A DNA stretch of 64,000 bases from Ignavibacterium sp. (lineage in GTDB: Bacteria; Bacteroidota; Ignavibacteria; Ignavibacteriales; Ignavibacteriaceae): NCBI GenBank assembly GCA_018335755.1, contig JAGXRK010000001.1, positions 248,001-312,000 of the forward strand. Direction: 5' to 3'. The position numbers and the translations under genes are program-made. Below are positions 52,789 through 62,639 of the stretch, one piece after another. Below the pieces are notes generated by a model. It was not told where the DNA came from, did not search any database, and saw nothing but the letters and a program-made list of their open reading frames with translations. Positions within the stretch are counted from its first letter, which is position 1. Every line of letters starts with the position of its first letter.

Positions 52789-53886
52789 TTGGAAGATTTT
52801 TTTAATAAACCAGCTCAGGGTAATCAGAAATCCCCAGATTCAAACACAGGAAAATCTGAAGCTGGATCACAGAGACCACCAAAGAAGAAGAACTTTTACC
52901 AGAGACGAAGAAAGTACTTCAAAAAATCTAAAGAGGCGGAACTTCCTAAAACCAGAATTCCATTCAAAAAGATATCAATTTTAATTCCTCTTCTTAATGA
53001 AGAAGAATCAATAAACCCACTTGCTAATGAAATCCGCAAAGCAGTTAAGCCATTAGATACCGGTTACGAGGTTATTTTTATTGATGACGGCAGCAATGAT
53101 AAATCTTTAGAGGTGATTAAGGAGGTTTGCAGAACGGATAGAAGGTTTAAGTATATAAGCTTCCAGAAGAATAACGGAAAATCTGCCGCATTACAAATCG
53201 GCTTTCAGAATGCCACCGGAGATGTTATTATTACTATGGATGCTGATCTTCAGGATGACCCTAACGAAATTCCTAATCTGCTTTCAAAGCTCGCTGAGGG
53301 ATATGATCTTTGTTCCGGCTGGAAAAAAGTCAGACATGATCCTTTCATAAAAAAATACTCTTCCCGATTTTTTAATTATGTTACAAGAGTCTTAAGCGGA
53401 ATCAAAATACACGATTTTAACTGTGGTCTTAAAGCATACCGCAAAGAAGTTGTTGAAAATTTAAAAGTATATGGTGAACTGCACCGGTATATTCCTGTGC
53501 TTGCTAAATGGCAGGGCTTTTCAATTACAGAGATTCCCGTAAAACATCATCCAAGAAGATATGGGAAAACTAAATTCGGCATTTCAAGGTTTTTCAAAGG
53601 ATTCATTGATTTAATAACAGTCGTTTTTCTAACACGTTATATAAAGCGACCGATGCATCTTTTTGGATTTCTTGGGGCCCTGTCCTTTCTGTTTGGTTTA
53701 ATTGTAAATGGATATCTTACGTATTTATGGTTTACAGGAATACCGCTCAGCAACAGACCTATGTTATTCCTTGGTATGTTATTAATCATCGTTGGTGTTC
53801 AGTTTTTTTCAGTTGGACTTCTCGGTGAAATACTCGTTCACCAGATTCGCGATGAAAAAGAGTATGTAATTAAAGACAAAGGTTGA
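52789..53886 (+). CDS. Family 2 glycosyltransferase, DPM1/GtrB-like, TTG start
   Basis: 365 residues. A basic, proline-rich N-terminal extension (about 1-55) precedes the GT2 catalytic domain: SILIPLLNEEESINPL, the DDGSNDKS nucleotide motif, and MDADLQDDP with the metal-binding DxD-like site. Two C-terminal membrane helices (about 285-345) match GtrB/DPM-type enzymes that load polyprenyl phosphate with a sugar. The start codon is TTG with AAGGA seven bases upstream; the nearby ATG at 52771 is followed at once by a stop. First gene of a plus-strand surface-glycan operon. Confidence 0.9.
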   Translation: MEDFFNKPAQGNQKSPDSNTGKSEAGSQRPPKKKNFYQRRRKYFKKSKEAELPKTRIPFKKISILIPLLNEEESINPLANEIRKAVKPLDTGYEVIFIDDGSNDKSLEVIKEVCRTDRRFKYISFQKNNGKSAALQIGFQNATGDVIITMDADLQDDPNEIPNLLSKLAEGYDLCSGWKKVRHDPFIKKYSSRFFNYVTRVLSGIKIHDFNCGLKAYRKEVVENLKVYGELHRYIPVLAKWQGFSITEIPVKHHPRRYGKTKFGISRFFKGFIDLITVVFLTRYIKRPMHLFGFLGALSFLFGLIVNGYLTYLWFTGIPLSNRPMLFLGMLLIIVGVQFFSVGLLGEILVHQIRDEKEYVIKDKG

Positions 53887-53978
53887 AATGTTTTTTGTAA
53901 GACCCGGGATTTTCTTTTTTTCAGATTTCAACCAATTCTTTGAACAATCATCTTTATGATGCAGAAGGTTTTATCGCA

Positions 53979-55109
53979 ATGAAAATTGTAATTATTTCCG
54001 CTGCATTCCCACTACGCGGAGGGATAGCACATTCAGCAGGTTTGTTGTATAAGGAATTGAAAAAAGAAAATGATGTTGAGGTTATAACATTCTCAAGACA
54101 ATATCCGAAGCTGTTCTTCCCGGGAACGTCTCAAACTGAGGATGAAGACCAATCAAACAAAATTCCAACAAATGTTATTCTTGATTCTGTAAATCCATTA
54201 AACTGGCTGAATGTATCACGTCTTATAATCAACTCAAATCCTGATCTGGTTATATTTAAACACTGGATGCCTTTCTTTGCACCTTGTTACGGATTTATTG
54301 CCAAAAGAATTAGAAAAAAGAAAATAAAACTGCTTGCAGTTTGCCATAATATAATTCCGCACGAAAAACGTCCGGGTGATATTCTTCTCTCAAAATATTT
54401 TCTTAAGAAGATGGATTACTTTGTACTATTATCAGATCAGGTTAAGAAGGATCTGGAGTCGATTATAACCGGAGTAAAAAGCAAAGTACTTCCTCTGCCT
54501 ATTTTTTCTATTTTTGGTGAAAGTGTAAATAAGAAAGAAGCCAAAAGCAGATTAAATCTTAACCAGGAAAAAATTATTTTATTCTTCGGCTTTATCAGAG
54601 ATTATAAAGGATTGGATACACTTATTGAGGCTTTAGAGGTAGTCCGGCGAAAAATAGATGTTACTTTAATTGTTGCAGGAGAGTTTTACTCAGATGAACA
54701 AAAGTATATTTCACTAATTGAAAAACTAAACCTGCAGAATTCTGTTATTTTGAAAAAAGATTTTATTCCAACTATGGATGTTAAATACTATTTTTCGGCT
54801 GCAGATGTGGTAGTTCTTCCGTATAAAAATGCAACACAAAGCGGAATCGTTCAGGTTGCTGTAAACTTTGAGAAACCCGTAATTGCAACAAATGTAGGAG
54901 GCCTAAGCGAAGTAATTGATGATGGAATATCAGGGTTTATTGTTGAAAAAGAAAATCCTGAGGAATTTGCAAATGCAATCATAAGATTTTATGATGAGAA
55001 CAGAGAAAACGAATTTTCTGCTAATATGAAAAATCTAAAAGAAAAATATTCCTGGAAGAACTTTGCTAAAGGAATATTTGATCTTATAAATCACCGAACA
55101 TTTTTTTAA
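53979..55109 (+). CDS. Family 4 glycosyltransferase
   Basis: 376 residues from the ATG at 53979, which starts directly with MKIVIISAAFPLRGGIAHSA; a TTG at 53940 is in frame but adds non-family sequence. GT-B fold with a late donor-binding region: ILFFGFIRDYKGLDTLIEAL, DVVVLPYKNATQSGIVQVA and EKPVIATNVGGLSEVIDDG. It transfers a sugar from a nucleotide donor to a lipid-linked or surface acceptor; sugar identity is unknown. It lies between a polyprenyl-type GT2 and a methyltransferase. Confidence 0.87.
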   Translation: MKIVIISAAFPLRGGIAHSAGLLYKELKKENDVEVITFSRQYPKLFFPGTSQTEDEDQSNKIPTNVILDSVNPLNWLNVSRLIINSNPDLVIFKHWMPFFAPCYGFIAKRIRKKKIKLLAVCHNIIPHEKRPGDILLSKYFLKKMDYFVLLSDQVKKDLESIITGVKSKVLPLPIFSIFGESVNKKEAKSRLNLNQEKIILFFGFIRDYKGLDTLIEALEVVRRKIDVTLIVAGEFYSDEQKYISLIEKLNLQNSVILKKDFIPTMDVKYYFSAADVVVLPYKNATQSGIVQVAVNFEKPVIATNVGGLSEVIDDGISGFIVEKENPEEFANAIIRFYDENRENEFSANMKNLKEKYSWKNFAKGIFDLINHRTFF

Positions 55110-55118
55110 AAAACTAAA

Positions 55119-55133
55119 GCTGCCTCTGGCAGC
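55119..55133. terminator. Strong short hairpin between glycosyltransferase and methyltransferase genes
   Basis: GCTGCC-TCT-GGCAGC is a perfect GC-rich 6-bp stem in a 43-bp gap, preceded by a run of T and A residues and followed by GGTCTTT. No long U-run follows directly, so it may be an attenuator or repeat fragment and not a full terminator. Confidence 0.4.
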
Positions 55134-55152
55134 CGGTCTTTAACTTAATAAT

Positions 55153-55974
55153 ATGCAATACGATCCTGTAAAAAACATATTTGCCGGAATTATTAACTAT
55201 CATCCATTCTTAAGGATTTTATTCTATAAAATTCTTGACTTGATGTTCCTCCGTTCATGGTACGTGAGACGCGAACTTAAGCGAATAAGAAGAATCTTCG
55301 GTGATAGAAAAATTGAAATATACGATGCAGGTACCGGATACGGTCAGTATGTATATTTTATGCTGAACAATATGCAGCCCTGCAGTATTTATGCAGTAGA
55401 TGTGAAAAGCGATTGGATAAATGATTGTATGGCTTTTTTCCGTAAAACAGGTAAAAAGGATGTTACATTCGCCATTGAAGACCTTACCAAAATAGAACAT
55501 AAAGAAAAATTTGATCTGATAGTAACGGTTGATGTGATGGAACATATTGAAGATGATGTTCGTGTGTTTGATAATTTTTACAGAGCTCTTAAACCTGGCG
55601 GATATTTATTAATTAATACTCCATCAATCTATGGAGGAAGTGATGTATATGATGAGGATGATGAAAGTTTTGTCGGTGAGCATGCACGTGACGGCTATTC
55701 TAAGGAGGATTTTGAAGAAAAACTTCATCCGTTCGGATTTAAAACTTTTGAAACATTCTACACATACGGGCATTGGGGAGAAAAAGCGTGGAGGTACGGT
55801 ATAAAATATCCTATACTAATGGTTAATTATTCTAAGTTTATGCTTTTTTTGTTACCGTTTTATTTCCTGTTTACGTTTCCCTTTACACTGGTATTTATGA
55901 ATCTTGATTTCAAATCGAAAAACAAGACAGGAACAGGTATAACATTCGTAGCAGAGAAAAAAAGTGAAGTTTAA
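55153..55974 (+). CDS. SAM-dependent methyltransferase with C-terminal hydrophobic segment
   Basis: 273 residues. SAM-binding motif I is EIYDAGTGYGQYVYFML (about 54-70), followed by IYAVDVKSDWINDC, LIVTVDVMEHIEDD and ALKPGGYLLINTPS. The C-terminal part has a hydrophobic stretch (about 225-250, FMLFLLPFYFLFTFPFTLVF) that would associate with the membrane. Position within the glycan genes suggests methylation of a lipid-linked sugar or glycan; substrate unknown. Confidence 0.83.
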   Translation: MQYDPVKNIFAGIINYHPFLRILFYKILDLMFLRSWYVRRELKRIRRIFGDRKIEIYDAGTGYGQYVYFMLNNMQPCSIYAVDVKSDWINDCMAFFRKTGKKDVTFAIEDLTKIEHKEKFDLIVTVDVMEHIEDDVRVFDNFYRALKPGGYLLINTPSIYGGSDVYDEDDESFVGEHARDGYSKEDFEEKLHPFGFKTFETFYTYGHWGEKAWRYGIKYPILMVNYSKFMLFLLPFYFLFTFPFTLVFMNLDFKSKNKTGTGITFVAEKKSEV

Positions 55975-56025
55975 ATATTTATATCAATCAGCAATCAGGA
56001 TCTATCAATTAAGCATAAGATAAAA

Positions 56026-58542
56026 ATGGCAAAAGCAAAAAAAGTTTCCACATTAAAAAAGACAGAACAAAGTTTCTTTTCAAAGTTTTCACTTAATGAA
56101 ATCATACCGCAGAAGTATCATTTGCCGGTGTTTCTTTCAGTGATACTGATCGTGTTTCTTGTTTTTCTAAATCCTCTATACTTCGGCGGTAAAACGTTTA
56201 TGTCGGGGGATATTGTTACAATAAGAAGTATGGAACCTTATCTTGAAAAGGAAAGGGAAGAATATACTTTGTGGAATCCTTACGTTTTTCTTGGAATGCC
56301 CGCATATACTCTCAGAACAGGAGATAAAGATCTTAACTTAATTTGGCTCGCACATGAAACTATTAAGTCAGTTTTTATGATTCCATTCGAGGATAAATAT
56401 GTGCAATGGTCATTTTATCTGATTCTGCTTGCATACTCCATGTTTTTCTTTTTCTACAACAGAACCAGGGATAAACTAATAAGTCTGTTCGTTGGATTGG
56501 CGACTGGGTTAAGCACAGGACTGGTTGTCTTTTTATATATTGGTCACGTTACCAAGCTAACGTCACTGGCTTTTTATCCGCTTATATTCTTAATGCTTTA
56601 CAACTTTCAGAAAAAAATAAGAATAGTTGATTTCTTTTTACTCGTGATTATTCTTTACCTTTTTGTAAAGGGCTGGCACGTTCAAATAATTTTCTATTCG
56701 CTTTTTGCTATAGGCATATACTTTATTTTTTATTTCATTCATTCGATGCTGAAAAAGGATAATGTTTTAAGAAATCAGATATTTAAATCCGCTGTAGTAT
56801 TTTTCTTTGCAATAGTATTTGCCGTTGCTATACAGTCGGATAGTCTTACACAGGTTTACGAATATGCACCTGCATCAACGCGAGGGACAAAAGGAATACT
56901 TGAGGCCGAAGCACCTGCAACTGCAAAAAGTGAGTCAGATTTTTATCAATATGCAACCAACTGGTCTTTTTCACCTGGTGAAATAATGACGTTCATCATT
57001 CCTTCATATTATGGATTTGGTAAATCCGTGTATCAGGGACCTCTCTCTCAAAATCAACCGGTTGAGGTGAATACTTATTTCGGACAAATGCCTTTTGTTG
57101 ATGTTGCACAGTACATGGGTGTAATAATTTTCTTTCTTGCATTATTTTCAATGTTTGTTAACTGGCGTGATCCGCTTGTTAAATTTCTTACTATACTTTC
57201 ATTTATTGCTTTGTTGATTTCATTCGGGAGGACTTTGCCTTTTGCTTACGATTTAATGTTCTATTACTTCCCGTTCTTTGATAAGTTCAGAGTGCCATCG
57301 ATGATACTTATAGTAATGCAAATGAGCTTCCCTGTGCTTGCCGGACTGGGTATTCTTAGAATAATTCAACTTAAGGATAATCCTGATAAAAGAATTCAAT
57401 CAATTTTAAAATTTTCAGCGATTGGATTCGGAGTTCTTTTCGTTTTTGGCTTTCTACTTGAGTCTTCAATTAAAGAATGGTTCATTGCAAGAGTTATAGA
57501 ATCCGGCCAGAAAGGGACACAGCTTCAGCCGATTCACGGTTATATGGCTGATATGTTTGCCGGTGATTTTAAACTTGCATTCTTTTTCTCTGCCGCAGTA
57601 TTCGGACTGGCATTCGCGTTTACTAAAAATCTGGTGAGCAAAGATATTCTAATTGCTTCTGCCATAATATTTACAGTAATAGATTTGTTCAGAATAAATC
57701 ACCGCGGCGAAACATATATTGATAATGAAGAGCTTGACCGAATGTTCAGTAAACCGGATTATATTTCGGCGATTGAATCATTGAACGACCAATCTGTTTA
57801 TCGGCTTCTTAATCTCAAACAGGATGGTTCAATGGGATCTGTAAATCAGAACTCGAATTTCCACGCATATTTTCTTAAACAGGATGTATACGGTTATTCC
57901 GGTATAAAACCGCGGGCTTATCAGGATTATATGGATGTTCTTGGCGGACCGACAAATCCTACCTTCTGGAGAATGATAAATGCCAAGTATTTTATTTTTG
58001 ATAACCCGATCAATTTTGATGAATTTGAACTAAAGTACTCTGGTGAAAAAACATTCCTCTATGAAAATAAATCTGCTTTACCAAGAGCGTATTTTGTTGA
58101 TAGATTGGAAAACCGGACTGGTATTCAAATTCTTACCGCAGTAAAGAATAATACTTTCGATCCAAAGGAAGTAGCCTATCTATCAGATGATACAGTTACT
58201 GTTGATGTTCCGGATTCTACTGCATTTGTGAACATTGAAAGATATGAAGACGAAAGAATTGTAATAAAAGCTAAAGCAAGCGGAAATAACTTTTTGTTCC
58301 TTGGAGATAATTATGTACCGGTTGGCTGGAAAGCAACTATAGATGACAACGAAACAAAAATTTATAAAGTTAATCACGGTTTCAGAGGGATAGTAGTTCC
58401 GGAAGGTGAACATACTATTGTGTTTACTTATTTACCGAAGTCGTTTGTTATTTCGAAGAATTTAGCTCTTGCATTAAGTTCAATTGCATTTATCGGATTG
58501 ATAATAGGATTAGTGTTTAGTCGAAAAAGAAATAGATCTTAA
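56026..58542 (+). CDS. YfhO-family membrane protein
   Basis: 838 residues with a hydrophilic N-terminal segment, about 12-13 membrane helices and a long extracytoplasmic C-terminal region (about 560-805). The opening after the first helix, YFGGKTFMSGDIV and YTLWNPYVFLGMPAY, is the conserved loop of YfhO/GT-C type proteins. The C-terminal domain has YFVDRLENRTGIQIL and FLFLGDNYVPVGWKATIDD. YfhO is linked to sugar modification of lipoteichoic acid in Gram-positives, so it may transfer sugars from polyprenyl-phosphate here. This fits the GT2 gene upstream. The last four bases overlap the convergent Gmd-like gene. Confidence 0.87.
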   Translation: MAKAKKVSTLKKTEQSFFSKFSLNEIIPQKYHLPVFLSVILIVFLVFLNPLYFGGKTFMSGDIVTIRSMEPYLEKEREEYTLWNPYVFLGMPAYTLRTGDKDLNLIWLAHETIKSVFMIPFEDKYVQWSFYLILLAYSMFFFFYNRTRDKLISLFVGLATGLSTGLVVFLYIGHVTKLTSLAFYPLIFLMLYNFQKKIRIVDFFLLVIILYLFVKGWHVQIIFYSLFAIGIYFIFYFIHSMLKKDNVLRNQIFKSAVVFFFAIVFAVAIQSDSLTQVYEYAPASTRGTKGILEAEAPATAKSESDFYQYATNWSFSPGEIMTFIIPSYYGFGKSVYQGPLSQNQPVEVNTYFGQMPFVDVAQYMGVIIFFLALFSMFVNWRDPLVKFLTILSFIALLISFGRTLPFAYDLMFYYFPFFDKFRVPSMILIVMQMSFPVLAGLGILRIIQLKDNPDKRIQSILKFSAIGFGVLFVFGFLLESSIKEWFIARVIESGQKGTQLQPIHGYMADMFAGDFKLAFFFSAAVFGLAFAFTKNLVSKDILIASAIIFTVIDLFRINHRGETYIDNEELDRMFSKPDYISAIESLNDQSVYRLLNLKQDGSMGSVNQNSNFHAYFLKQDVYGYSGIKPRAYQDYMDVLGGPTNPTFWRMINAKYFIFDNPINFDEFELKYSGEKTFLYENKSALPRAYFVDRLENRTGIQILTAVKNNTFDPKEVAYLSDDTVTVDVPDSTAFVNIERYEDERIVIKAKASGNNFLFLGDNYVPVGWKATIDDNETKIYKVNHGFRGIVVPEGEHTIVFTYLPKSFVISKNLALALSSIAFIGLIIGLVFSRKRNRS

Positions 58543-59531
58543 TTCCTTTTATTACTCTTCATCCACTCTGCATATTTAATTTCATCTTCGATGAGCTGTC
58601 CAATCAGTTCATCGAAGCTCATTTGATAACTCCAGTCAAGTTTATTTTTAGCTTTAGCCGGATTGCCATAAATGACTTCCAATTCAACCGGTCTGAACAA
58701 AGCTTTGTCGGTTTTAACAAGCTTAACCGGATCTAATTTCAGAGTAATAAAAACTTTCTCAATAAACTCCTGAAGTGAATGTGCCTCACCAGAGCAAATT
58801 ACATAATCATCCGCTTCATTTACATTCAGCATTTTCCACATAACTTTTACATATTCAGGGACATATCCCCAATCCCTTTGAACTGAAGTATTTCCAACAG
58901 TCAGATATTGCAACTCACCGCTTTTAATTTTTAGTGCAGATGTAATAATTTTTTTAGTGACAAAATTTGGCCGTCGTAAAACTGATTCATGATTGAATAA
59001 AATTCCACAGGCAATAAAAATCTTATAAGCCTCACGGTAGTTTACAGAAATCCAATGAGCAGAAGCTTTGGAAATTCCGTACGGACTTGCCGGATGAATT
59101 ATAAAAGATTCATCGATAGGGAGTTTATTTTTATCAACATTGCCGTACATTTCACTGCTGGATGATTGATAAACTTTAATATCTTTATTCACAATTCTAA
59201 CAGCTTCAAGAATATTTGCAATGGAAATAATATTAAACTCAAGAGTGCCGATTGGCTGTTCGAATGATAAACCCACAGAGCTTTGTGCCGCAAGATTATA
59301 AATTTCATCAGGCTGATATTTCTCTAGCAGTCTGATGATGTTGGAAAGGTCCAGCAGATTTGCTTCTACTAACTCAACATCTTTTGTAATGTTAAGAAAG
59401 TTTAATCCGTTTAAGTTACCTGCAAGAAGATTTCTTGCTACACCAATAACCTTATAATTTTTATCAAGAAGAAGCCTGCTTAGATAAGCTCCGTCCTGTC
59501 CGGTTATTCCTGTTATTATCGCTGTTTTCAT
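58539..59531 (-). CDS. GDP-mannose 4,6-dehydratase family protein
   Basis: 330 residues from the ATG at 59531 (a GTG at 59537 is also open). NAD(P)-binding motif ITGITGQDGAYLSRLLL, the active-site triad region SSSEMYG and YGISKASAHWI (YxxxK), and the Gmd-specific ILFNHESVLRRPNFVTKKI and VQRDWGYVPEYV. It converts GDP-mannose to GDP-4-keto-6-deoxymannose. No GDP-fucose synthase or aminotransferase is in view, so the pathway must be completed elsewhere. It overlaps the upstream glycosyltransferase by ATGA. Confidence 0.88.
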   Translation of the reverse strand: MKTAIITGITGQDGAYLSRLLLDKNYKVIGVARNLLAGNLNGLNFLNITKDVELVEANLLDLSNIIRLLEKYQPDEIYNLAAQSSVGLSFEQPIGTLEFNIISIANILEAVRIVNKDIKVYQSSSSEMYGNVDKNKLPIDESFIIHPASPYGISKASAHWISVNYREAYKIFIACGILFNHESVLRRPNFVTKKIITSALKIKSGELQYLTVGNTSVQRDWGYVPEYVKVMWKMLNVNEADDYVICSGEAHSLQEFIEKVFITLKLDPVKLVKTDKALFRPVELEVIYGNPAKAKNKLDWSYQMSFDELIGQLIEDEIKYAEWMKSNKRN

Positions 59532-60631
59532 AAACACTGCTCGTATAAATTTTTTGTTTCAATTGCTGTCTTCTGCCAGGAAAATTCTTTTCTTCTATCT
59601 TTTCCTTTTTCAATTAATTGATTTCTAAAGTTCTCATCGTAAATAATTTTTGACATTTGATTACAAATATCTTTCGGATCGTTTGGATCAAAATAAATTG
59701 CTGCATCACCACCAACTTCGGGTAATGAACTAATATTGCTTAATGCCATCGGGCAATCACAATTCATTGCTTCTAATGCCGGGATGCCAAATCCCTCATA
59801 CAATGAAGGAAAAATAAATAAAATCGCATTAGAATATAATGCGGCTAATGAATTGTCATCAGCCGGCTTATGAATGATTTTATCAGCTAATTTAAGTTCG
59901 TTGAACAATCGTATTTCTCTATCAACAAATTTACCTCCGCCGGCACAGACTAAAAAAAGCTTATCATCATTTTTTACAAGTTCCTTAAAAGCAGCTACTG
60001 TATTACTGAAATTCTTATAGTAATTTCTGCTGCCGACGTAAAGAATATATCTTTCTGTAAGTTTAAGTTTTTCTTTATTTTCACTCAAACCCGAGTTTAT
60101 TGCTGAAGCAAGATGGATGACTTCAATTTTCTCTGTAGGTACTTTTAATAATTCAACCAAATCCTTTTTTGTATTATCAGAAATTGCAATAATCTTTTTT
60201 GCCTTAGTGACTAGTAATTTCTTTTGCTCTGCGCTTTTGTCAAACCAGTGGACTATATCAGGAAACAGTTCGTGAGTCATATCATAAACTGTAAGTACAA
60301 AGGGCTTATTATTAAGCTGCTTAAGAAAATATGGATTATAATATGTCGGATGAAAAACATCATAATCCGGTTTTCTTAACTGAGATTTACTATTTGGCAG
60401 ATTAATTAAATGTGAACTGAATTTTTTACCCCTGAAATTAAGATTTGGGAAAAACTTTGTTACATTGAAACTGTTGTTCTGATGAATGTAAAAATTGTTT
60501 GAATATTTAAGTGCCAGTGAATAAGATACATCGTTAATTTTCTCAAACTCATTCATAAGACTAACAAAATAGCGGGATATCCCTCCGTACTCTTGGTTAG
60601 TAAAACATTGATGGTCAAACAGTACTTTCAT
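59528..60631 (-). CDS. Family 4 glycosyltransferase (mannosyl/rhamnosyl type)
   Basis: 367 residues. It starts MKVLFDHQCFTNQEYGGISRYFVSLMNEF, the opening of the GT4 group that acts in O-antigen and capsule synthesis. Acceptor-domain residues and the donor region GRNYYKN-type LYVGSRNYYKNF, LFIFPSLYEGFGIPALEAMNCDCPMALSNISSLPEVGG are well conserved, including the E-x7-E motif. Next to a GDP-mannose dehydratase-like gene, the donor may be a GDP-deoxysugar. It overlaps both neighbours. Confidence 0.9.
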   Translation of the reverse strand: MKVLFDHQCFTNQEYGGISRYFVSLMNEFEKINDVSYSLALKYSNNFYIHQNNSFNVTKFFPNLNFRGKKFSSHLINLPNSKSQLRKPDYDVFHPTYYNPYFLKQLNNKPFVLTVYDMTHELFPDIVHWFDKSAEQKKLLVTKAKKIIAISDNTKKDLVELLKVPTEKIEVIHLASAINSGLSENKEKLKLTERYILYVGSRNYYKNFSNTVAAFKELVKNDDKLFLVCAGGGKFVDREIRLFNELKLADKIIHKPADDNSLAALYSNAILFIFPSLYEGFGIPALEAMNCDCPMALSNISSLPEVGGDAAIYFDPNDPKDICNQMSKIIYDENFRNQLIEKGKDRRKEFSWQKTAIETKNLYEQCL

Positions 60632-61917
60632 TTTACTACCTTATTGAGTATTTCAGTTAAATTTTGAGAAATGATTTTTCTGTCGTACTGTTTAACAGAA
60701 TTATAGTCAGTCTTAAAAGTTTCTGCTAATTCAAAAAACCTGCTTACATCCTCGTTATACTTAAATAAAACTCCGGCATTTGCTTCTTGGAAAATCTTAT
60801 TAACCTCTTCATTATCCTGACCGAAAGCAATAATTGGTTTACCGGTTCTAAGGTATTCAAATAATTTACCGGGAACATGACGCTTTTCTGTTGCACAGAC
60901 CAGTAAATAATCAGCCTTTGATAATTCTAACAACATTTCTTTATAAGGAAGGAAGCCAATGTATTCGGTGATTTTCGATAGTCCATTTTGCTCAATTGAT
61001 TTTTTGATTGCTGGTCCAATTGTACCCAAAAACTTAATCTTAAATTTATCGCCCGTATCATTTTTTTTGCGGATTGTTTTCCAAAGGTTTTCAGGATTTT
61101 GATAATCAAAAATATTACCGGCATGTACAAGAGTTTTGTGAGTTTCTTTTTCCAGTACTTTACTTTTCTTTGAAAAGATGGTTTGTGAAATGCTTTCAAA
61201 ATCATCTTCATTATATCCCCAGTAAAGAACAGAAGATTTATTCTTAATAAAATTGTATTTATTTATGTAATCTTCCCTCATTGACTCTGTAATAAAAATG
61301 GTGTGTGTTGATCCTTCAAGAACAGATTTTTCTAGTCTGTTATCGATACATAAAGTAGGTTTACTGCGTTTGAAACCCCTGTAATAGATGATATCAACCC
61401 AGGGATCGATCAGAATTGGTACAAAAGGAATATTAAACTTCCGGCTGAGCTTTCTACCTATTAAATGAGAAGAGTGCGGAGGTCCGATTGAAACAATAGC
61501 ATCTATTTTATTTTCATTTACAATTTGCTTCCCGGCTTTTACGGCTGATAAATTCCAACCGACTCTTGCATCGGGAATAAAAAAATTCATTCTTATCCAG
61601 ACAGATATTTTATGTGTAAGACTTCTATTTGTTGTAGAAATTGTTTCCGAAGCAATAAGTTTTTCATCAGGTTTTTTGCCAATGAATTTTCTGTAAATAT
61701 CAAACGGCTCAAATGCTTTGGATTTATACACTCTTAAATTAGGATCAACATCATTAAGCAGACTGAAATCCTTCTGAGTGAATGTATCTTCATCAGTAGT
61801 AAGCACAATCGGCTGCCAGTTATTTTCAGGAAGATGTTTAATGATCTTAAGTGGCCAGTGCAATGTTGCTTTACCGGAAGGAGGCCAGAAATATGTAATG
61901 AATAACAACTGCTTCAC
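60628..61917 (-). CDS. Glycosyltransferase, GT-B fold
   Basis: 429 residues. It starts with KQLLFITYFWPPSGKATLHWPLKIIKHL, the pattern of GT4-like enzymes of gliding or capsule loci in Bacteroidota. IDAIVSIGPPHSSHLIGRKL and the C-terminal GNIFDYQNPENLWKTI, LLVCATEKRHVPGKLFEYLRTGKPIIAFG form the donor domain. The E-x7-E pair of classical GT4 is less clear. It starts after a four-base overlap with the methyltransferase gene. Confidence 0.85.
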   Translation of the reverse strand: MKQLLFITYFWPPSGKATLHWPLKIIKHLPENNWQPIVLTTDEDTFTQKDFSLLNDVDPNLRVYKSKAFEPFDIYRKFIGKKPDEKLIASETISTTNRSLTHKISVWIRMNFFIPDARVGWNLSAVKAGKQIVNENKIDAIVSIGPPHSSHLIGRKLSRKFNIPFVPILIDPWVDIIYYRGFKRSKPTLCIDNRLEKSVLEGSTHTIFITESMREDYINKYNFIKNKSSVLYWGYNEDDFESISQTIFSKKSKVLEKETHKTLVHAGNIFDYQNPENLWKTIRKKNDTGDKFKIKFLGTIGPAIKKSIEQNGLSKITEYIGFLPYKEMLLELSKADYLLVCATEKRHVPGKLFEYLRTGKPIIAFGQDNEEVNKIFQEANAGVLFKYNEDVSRFFELAETFKTDYNSVKQYDRKIISQNLTEILNKVVK

Positions 61918-62525
61918 TGATTTTTTATCCCGATATACCTTATTACGCTTGCTTCACCGGAATGCTTTGGTCCTTCAGTGAGAGTAATTATTTGATTTTC
62001 TAAAAGTACGGTTCTCAAAGAGGAAAAATCTCTTTCAATATCTTCAGTTGAATATAACATTTCATAGTCTTGCGGCCCTCCGGAATCTCTGCCTAATTGT
62101 TCTTTATTGAACATTTCAAAAATTAGTGTACCATCCGGTTTTAATGAATTAATAATTTTCTTGTGTATTGAAGATCTTAATTCCGCAGGTTTATGGAAAA
62201 ATATTAACGCAGAAGCATTATAGAAATTCTCTTTAAAGATGTAATCTTTAATATCACACACACTGTAATTGATTTTTACTCCATACTCGGTTGCGAGTTT
62301 TTCAGCTTTTAATTTTGCAACAATACTTTGGTCAGTTGCCTCTACCTGCCAGCCTAGTCTTGCGGCAAAAACAGCGTTTCTTCCTTCACCTTCACCCGGC
62401 AGCAGTATTTTTCCCGGTTTGAGCTTTTCAAGTTGCTCTTTAAAGAATTCATTAGGTTCCCTGCCATAAATAAACTCTTGAGTTGAATATCTCTCATCCC
62501 AGAAATTATTATTGTATTGAGTCAT
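61914..62525 (-). CDS. SAM-dependent methyltransferase, TehB/thiopurine-type
   Basis: 203 residues. The opening FWDERYSTQEFIYGREPNEFF and motif I KILLPGEGEGRNAVFAARLGW mark the TehB-like group, followed by VEATDQSIVAKLKAEKLA and a late LKPDGTLIFEMFN. Members methylate small molecules such as thiols or metalloids; substrate here unknown. It is the first gene of a four-gene minus-strand operon with the two glycosyltransferases and the Gmd-like gene. Confidence 0.87.
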   Translation of the reverse strand: MTQYNNNFWDERYSTQEFIYGREPNEFFKEQLEKLKPGKILLPGEGEGRNAVFAARLGWQVEATDQSIVAKLKAEKLATEYGVKINYSVCDIKDYIFKENFYNASALIFFHKPAELRSSIHKKIINSLKPDGTLIFEMFNKEQLGRDSGGPQDYEMLYSTEDIERDFSSLRTVLLENQIITLTEGPKHSGEASVIRYIGIKNQ

Positions 62526-62551
62526 TTAGTATTTTTGAATTCAATTTATTA

Positions 62552-62584
62552 TTGACAAATTTAGTCAATTATAAATGTATTTTG
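62552..62584 (+). promoter_or_regulatory. Candidate promoter of the polyketide synthase operon
   Basis: TTGACA (62552-62557) and TGTATTTTG (62576-62584) with an 18-bp spacer. TTGAC-AAATTTA-GTCAA forms an inverted repeat over the -35 region (62552-62568). Assigned by pattern. Confidence 0.45.
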
Positions 62585-62639
62585 AAACCAATCAATCAGT
62601 TCTTATGTTCTGATTAGAAATAAAATATATAAGGAAATT

